A DNA stretch of 8,053 nt from JAYOFM01 sp038117225 (lineage in GTDB: Bacteria; Pseudomonadota; Alphaproteobacteria; Rhodospirillales; Casp-alpha2): the NCBI GenBank assembly GCA_038117225.1, contig JAYOFM010000139.1:1-8053 (forward strand), written 5' to 3'. Position 1 is the first letter of the stretch. Each line of letters begins with the position of its first letter. The position numbers and the translations under genes are program-made. Below the pieces are notes generated by a model, which worked only from the letters and a program-made list of their open reading frames with translations, had not been told where the DNA came from and did not search any database. This document shows positions 5,772 to 8,053 of the stretch, piece by piece.

Positions 5772-6782
5772 CTATACGAAGTTCGGCATCACCTGCTTGG
5801 CGAAGCGCTCGATCGAGCCCAAGACTTCGGCATTTCCGGTGCCAAAATTCATGTTGAGCTGCATGTTGTGGATGCCGAGCGCGTGATAGTCGGCCAGTTT
5901 TTCCGCGCAATGTTCAGCCGGCCCGATAATCAGATTACGGGCGATTTCATCCGCTGTGATGTCGGATTCCATGGGCACGATGGCGCCCCCCTCAACCGTG
6001 CCGTCGGTGGTCATCATGTTAAGGAAACGTCGGTGGCGCTCCAGCGCCAACGCGGCATAACGGGGAATTTCCGATTCGTCCTCGGTAACGAACATCATTA
6101 CCAGCATGGACAGCTTGAGATCCGGCCGTTGGTATTCTTCGGTGGCCCCGAAGAAGGCGCCGGCCTGCATTTTCACGGTATCGAACGATCCCCGAAGCGG
6201 CGTCGTCATGACCGGTAGACCGATGGAAACGGCGTAGTCGATGGCACCTGGCGACATGCCGGCGAACCAGATCGGCGGCCTCGGCTTCTGCACCGGCCGC
6301 GGCGTGATGGTGGTCGGCGGCAGCTGGTAATATTTCGAGTCCCAGGTGACGTCTTCTTCCTCCAACAGTTTGATCAGCAACTGCAGGGAATCACCGAACA
6401 CCTCGCCGCTTTCTTCCTGCGACACGCGAAAGCGGTCGAACTCGTACTTATAAGCGCCCCGGCCGGCGCCGATCTGAATACGCCCGTCGGTCAGGCAATC
6501 GGCCTGAGCGATGGCGCCGGCGAGGCGGGGAATTTCATGCTGCGGCAAGACCGTCGTCGCGGTGATGACCGGCGCGTGGCGGGTCGCGTCGGCGACCTTG
6601 ATCGCGGTCAGCAACGCGTCCGGATGAACCAGCGCGTTCGAGAAATGATGCTCCGGAATGGTGAACGATGAAAACCCCAGGTCTTCGGCAATCCGCGCCG
6701 CCTCTACGGCGTCCCGGTACAGGTTCTGCATCGGGATCGTCGTATCCGGCCAATAGCAGGGTAGATACAGTCCGAAATCCAT
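5772..6782 (-). CDS. LLM-class (luciferase-like) flavin-dependent oxidoreductase
   Basis: Members of this family use reduced FMN or F420 on diverse substrates, often as two-component monooxygenases. The 336-residue product starts MDFGLYLPCYWP and contains PEHHF (43-47) after the second strand. It has the family segment LTDGRIQIGAGRG (97-109), PPIWFAGMSP (169-178), and a C-terminal IIGPAEHCAEKLADYHALGI (285-304) typical of the family. Three start codons lie close together: TTG at 6800, ATG at 6788 and ATG at 6782. I chose 6782 because GAGG (6795-6792) lies nine bases before it but only three before 6788. No flavin reductase gene is nearby, so an FMN-dependent enzyme would need a partner from elsewhere. 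By hand count on sampled 60-base lines the GC content here is 50-63%, against 70-75% in lines from obgE and proA. Confidence 0.9.
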   Translation of the reverse strand: MDFGLYLPCYWPDTTIPMQNLYRDAVEAARIAEDLGFSSFTIPEHHFSNALVHPDALLTAIKVADATRHAPVITATTVLPQHEIPRLAGAIAQADCLTDGRIQIGAGRGAYKYEFDRFRVSQEESGEVFGDSLQLLIKLLEEEDVTWDSKYYQLPPTTITPRPVQKPRPPIWFAGMSPGAIDYAVSIGLPVMTTPLRGSFDTVKMQAGAFFGATEEYQRPDLKLSMLVMMFVTEDESEIPRYAALALERHRRFLNMMTTDGTVEGGAIVPMESDITADEIARNLIIGPAEHCAEKLADYHALGIHNMQLNMNFGTGNAEVLGSIERFAKQVMPNFV

Positions 6783-6906
6783 GGTCATGGTCCTCACCAA
6801 CCGTGTTCAATTCCACTCTAGGCGCCTTGGCGGGAAATCCAAACCCGCTATGGCATCCCGGTTCGGGGCGGCGTAGGCTTTTCGGCCATGACTGACGTTC
6901 ACACCC
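6783..6906. promoter_or_regulatory. Divergent control region between the LLM gene and nadD
   Basis: This 124-base gap must drive the minus-strand LLM-aminotransferase pair and can also drive nadD. On the minus strand, TTGGAT (6842-6837) and TAGAGT (6820-6815) are 16 bases apart. On the plus strand, TTGGCG (6827-6832) and TATGGC (6849-6854) are 16 bases apart. Both are partial sigma70 matches. They would overlap back to back. Between them lies an inverted repeat GCGGG (6830-6834) / CCCGC (6844-6848), a possible operator, though five-base arms can occur by chance. No regulator gene is adjacent. Confidence 0.3.
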
Positions 6907-7506
6907 ATGTCCACCTTTAGGCGCGGCGGTCGCCGCATCGGCCTTCTAGGCGGCTCGTTCAACCCGGCCCACGAAGGCCATGTGCACATCAGCGTGCAGG
7001 CGTTGACGCGTCTCGACCTCGACGAGGTCTGGTGGATGGTCTCACCGCAAAATCCGCTAAAATCGACGACCGGCATGGCCCCTTTCGACGAGCGTTTCCA
7101 CGGCGCCAAGGCGGTGGCTGCCGTGGAACGCCGGATTCGCGTCACCGATCTGGAAGTCCGTCTGGGCACGCGCTATACGGCGGACACCCTGGCGGCGATC
7201 GGCCGGCGGTTCAAGGGGCACCGCTTCGTCTGGATCATGGGCGCGGACAACCTGATCCAGATTCCCCGCTGGCAACGATGGACATCGATATTTCACAGTC
7301 TTCCCGTTGCGGTTTTCGCGCGGCCCTCGTATTCTCTGAAGGCGCTGTCGACGAAGGCCGCCCGGCGTTTCGCCCGCCACCGGATACGGGCGCGGGCCGC
7401 GGGCAAGCTGAGCCGGATGCGACCGCCGGCCTGGGTATTCTTGTGGATACGGACCCACGCCCAGTCGGCGACCCGCATTCGCAGCGGCGACGGCGCGGGC
7501 GGCTAA
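6907..7506 (+). CDS. nadD: Nicotinate-nucleotide adenylyltransferase
   Basis: NadD joins nicotinate mononucleotide and ATP to give deamido-NAD, an essential step of NAD synthesis. The 199-residue protein has the nucleotidyltransferase signature GSFNPAHEGH (16-25), the substrate-loop segment SPQNPLK (46-52), RYTADTL (89-95), WIMGADNL (109-116) and the C-terminal SATRIR (187-192), equivalent to the family's ISSTxIR motif. The ATG at 6907 is the only usable start, since the frame has a stop at 6889-6891 and no ATG, GTG or TTG between. No good Shine-Dalgarno sequence precedes it. After SATRIR only seven residues remain (SGDGAGG). In relatives nadD usually follows proA directly; here the LLM-aminotransferase pair lies between them. 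Confidence 0.94.
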   Translation: MSTFRRGGRRIGLLGGSFNPAHEGHVHISVQALTRLDLDEVWWMVSPQNPLKSTTGMAPFDERFHGAKAVAAVERRIRVTDLEVRLGTRYTADTLAAIGRRFKGHRFVWIMGADNLIQIPRWQRWTSIFHSLPVAVFARPSYSLKALSTKAARRFARHRIRARAAGKLSRMRPPAWVFLWIRTHAQSATRIRSGDGAGG

Positions 7507-7566
7507 CGGCGCCGGGCCCTGGGGGCGGCCCCACGTGGAAACACCGGGACCGCGCGTATTGAACCG
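7507..7566 (+). other. nadD-rsfS spacer with a small GC hairpin
   Basis: GGGCC (7514-7518) can pair with GGCCC (7527-7531) around an eight-base loop. No T tract follows, so it is not an intrinsic terminator. nadD and rsfS are probably transcribed together. A palindrome CCACGTGG lies at 7531-7538, with no assigned role. Confidence 0.3.
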
Positions 7567-7576
7567 AAGGAAAGGA
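7567..7576 (+). promoter_or_regulatory. Strong Shine-Dalgarno sequence that decides the rsfS start
   Basis: AAGGAAAGGA carries two overlapping copies of a good anti-16S match. Its end is eight bases before an ATA codon at 7585 and 50 bases before the first canonical start in frame (TTG at 7627). Its position therefore argues for initiation at 7585. The TTG has no comparable sequence upstream. Confidence 0.65.
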
Positions 7577-7584
7577 CGCAGACC

Positions 7585-7989
7585 ATACCGACCAGAAAGA
7601 AGGTACTACCGGGCCCCAAGAAACTCTTGCGCCTGGTGGAAACATCGCTCGATGACGACAAGGCCGAGGATGTCGTCGTCATCGACCTCGCCGGCAAAAC
7701 CGAGATCGCTGATTATCTCGTGGTTGCCACCGGCGCTTCCCATCGACAGGTGGGAGCCATGGCCGATCATCTCCGTGAAAAAATCAAGGCGGCGGGCCTC
7801 AACAATCCCGCCATGGAAGGCGCCCCGCAGTGCGACTGGGTGTTGATCGACGCCGGAGATATCATCATCCACCTGTTCCGGCCGGAAGTTCGCGCCTTCT
7901 ATGGGCTGGAAAAGATGTGGATGACGCCGGACATCGTCCCCGTGCCTGACGCCGTGGACGTCGAGATCGCCGAGGCCGCGCCCGCCTGA
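7585..7989 (+). CDS. rsfS: Ribosomal silencing factor RsfS, apparent ATA start
   Basis: RsfS binds ribosomal protein L14 and blocks subunit joining when nutrients are short. The core is clear: DDDKAEDVVVIDLAGK (23-38), IADYLVVATG (41-50), SHRQVGAMADH (52-62), CDWVLIDAGDIIIHLF (83-98) and EVRAFYGLEKMW (101-112). From 7585 the product has 134 residues. Its N-terminal stretch VLPGPKKLLRLVETSL (7-22) looks like the first conserved helix of the family and aligns in register with the E. coli N-terminus. No ATG, GTG or TTG lies between the in-frame nadD stop at 7504 and the TTG at 7627. The TTG would give 120 residues and remove part of that helix. A strong Shine-Dalgarno sequence points to 7585, where the codon is ATA. 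It may be a true non-canonical start or a single G-to-A change or sequencing error of ATG. Identity is firm; the start is uncertain. Confidence 0.9.
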   Translation: MPTRKKVLPGPKKLLRLVETSLDDDKAEDVVVIDLAGKTEIADYLVVATGASHRQVGAMADHLREKIKAAGLNNPAMEGAPQCDWVLIDAGDIIIHLFRPEVRAFYGLEKMWMTPDIVPVPDAVDVEIAEAAPA

Positions 7990-8029
7990 TACAGGTGCGC
8001 GCCGGGCTCGACCAGGAACGGCCACAGCC

Positions 8030-8053
8030 ATGCGAATAATCATCGCCGCCGTC
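8030..8053 (+). CDS. rlmH: 23S rRNA (pseudouridine1915-N3)-methyltransferase RlmH, first eight codons
   Basis: Only MRIIIAAV is present before the window ends. It fits the N-terminus of RlmH (a hydrophobic first strand ending in AV, usually followed by Gly). AGGAA at 8014-8018 lies 11 bases before the ATG. The position 40 bases after rsfS matches the conserved rsfS-rlmH order. RlmH methylates pseudouridine 1915 in helix 69 of 23S rRNA, on the assembled 70S ribosome. With eight residues, the identification rests mostly on gene order. Confidence 0.7.

Noticed and set aside
5752..5910. N-terminal extension of the aminotransferase upstream of 5751
   Set aside because: It would overlap the LLM gene by about 139 bases, adds 53 basic residues without family resemblance, and the ATG at 5751 has a well-placed ribosome binding site.
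6888..6920. Ten-codon frame MTDVHTHVHL overlapping the nadD start, as a His-rich leader peptide
   Set aside because: Its Shine-Dalgarno match is weak, no attenuator structure accompanies it, and a run this short with three His can occur by chance. nadD is not a histidine gene.
7511..7532. Terminator after nadD
   Set aside because: The GC hairpin has only five base pairs and no T tract, and rsfS follows in the usual order.
1..8053. CRISPR arrays, insertion sequences, prophage genes, toxin-antitoxin pairs or att sites
   Set aside because: I found no direct-repeat array, transposase, integrase or terminal repeats. The tRNA at the left edge has no integrase next to it within the window.

Overview
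The window is high-GC DNA from the chromosome of an alphaproteobacterium, plausibly Rhodospirillales-like. The gene order rplU-rpmA-obgE-proB-proA ... nadD-rsfS-rlmH is the conserved alphaproteobacterial arrangement, and the protein sequences fit (Gram-negative-type L27 N-terminus, ObgE, ProB with a PUA domain). The assignment to order is a guess from gene order and protein style.

Layout. Positions 1-47 hold the 5' part of a minus-strand tRNA-Ser(CGA), cut by the window edge. A divergent control region (48-307) follows. It has a near-consensus sigma70 promoter at 197-224 and a strong hairpin at 241-267 ahead of rplU. rplU (L21, with a long Lys/Ala tail) and rpmA (L27) form one transcription unit closed by a very clear intrinsic terminator (1112-1149). 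obgE, proB and proA follow: proB starts at a GTG overlapping the obgE stop, and proA starts 11 nt after proB. ProB and ProA together make glutamate-5-semialdehyde for proline.

Downstream of proA the strand flips. Two minus-strand genes, a luciferase-like flavin-dependent oxidoreductase (LLM family) and a PLP aminotransferase, form a two-gene operon (LLM first, 20 nt gap). They sit between proA and nadD, genes that are usually neighbours in this block. This pair is the only accessory-looking part of the window, and its substrate cannot be read from the sequence.

The plus-strand block resumes with nadD (NAD synthesis), rsfS (ribosomal silencing factor) and the first eight codons of rlmH (23S rRNA methyltransferase). 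The most unusual sequence-level feature is rsfS: the family's expected start position has no ATG, GTG or TTG. A strong Shine-Dalgarno sequence is instead placed correctly for an ATA codon at 7585.

Most of the window is housekeeping. I see no CRISPR array, insertion sequence, prophage or defence system. The LLM-aminotransferase pair is the best candidate for an undescribed pathway, and the evidence for that is only genomic context.
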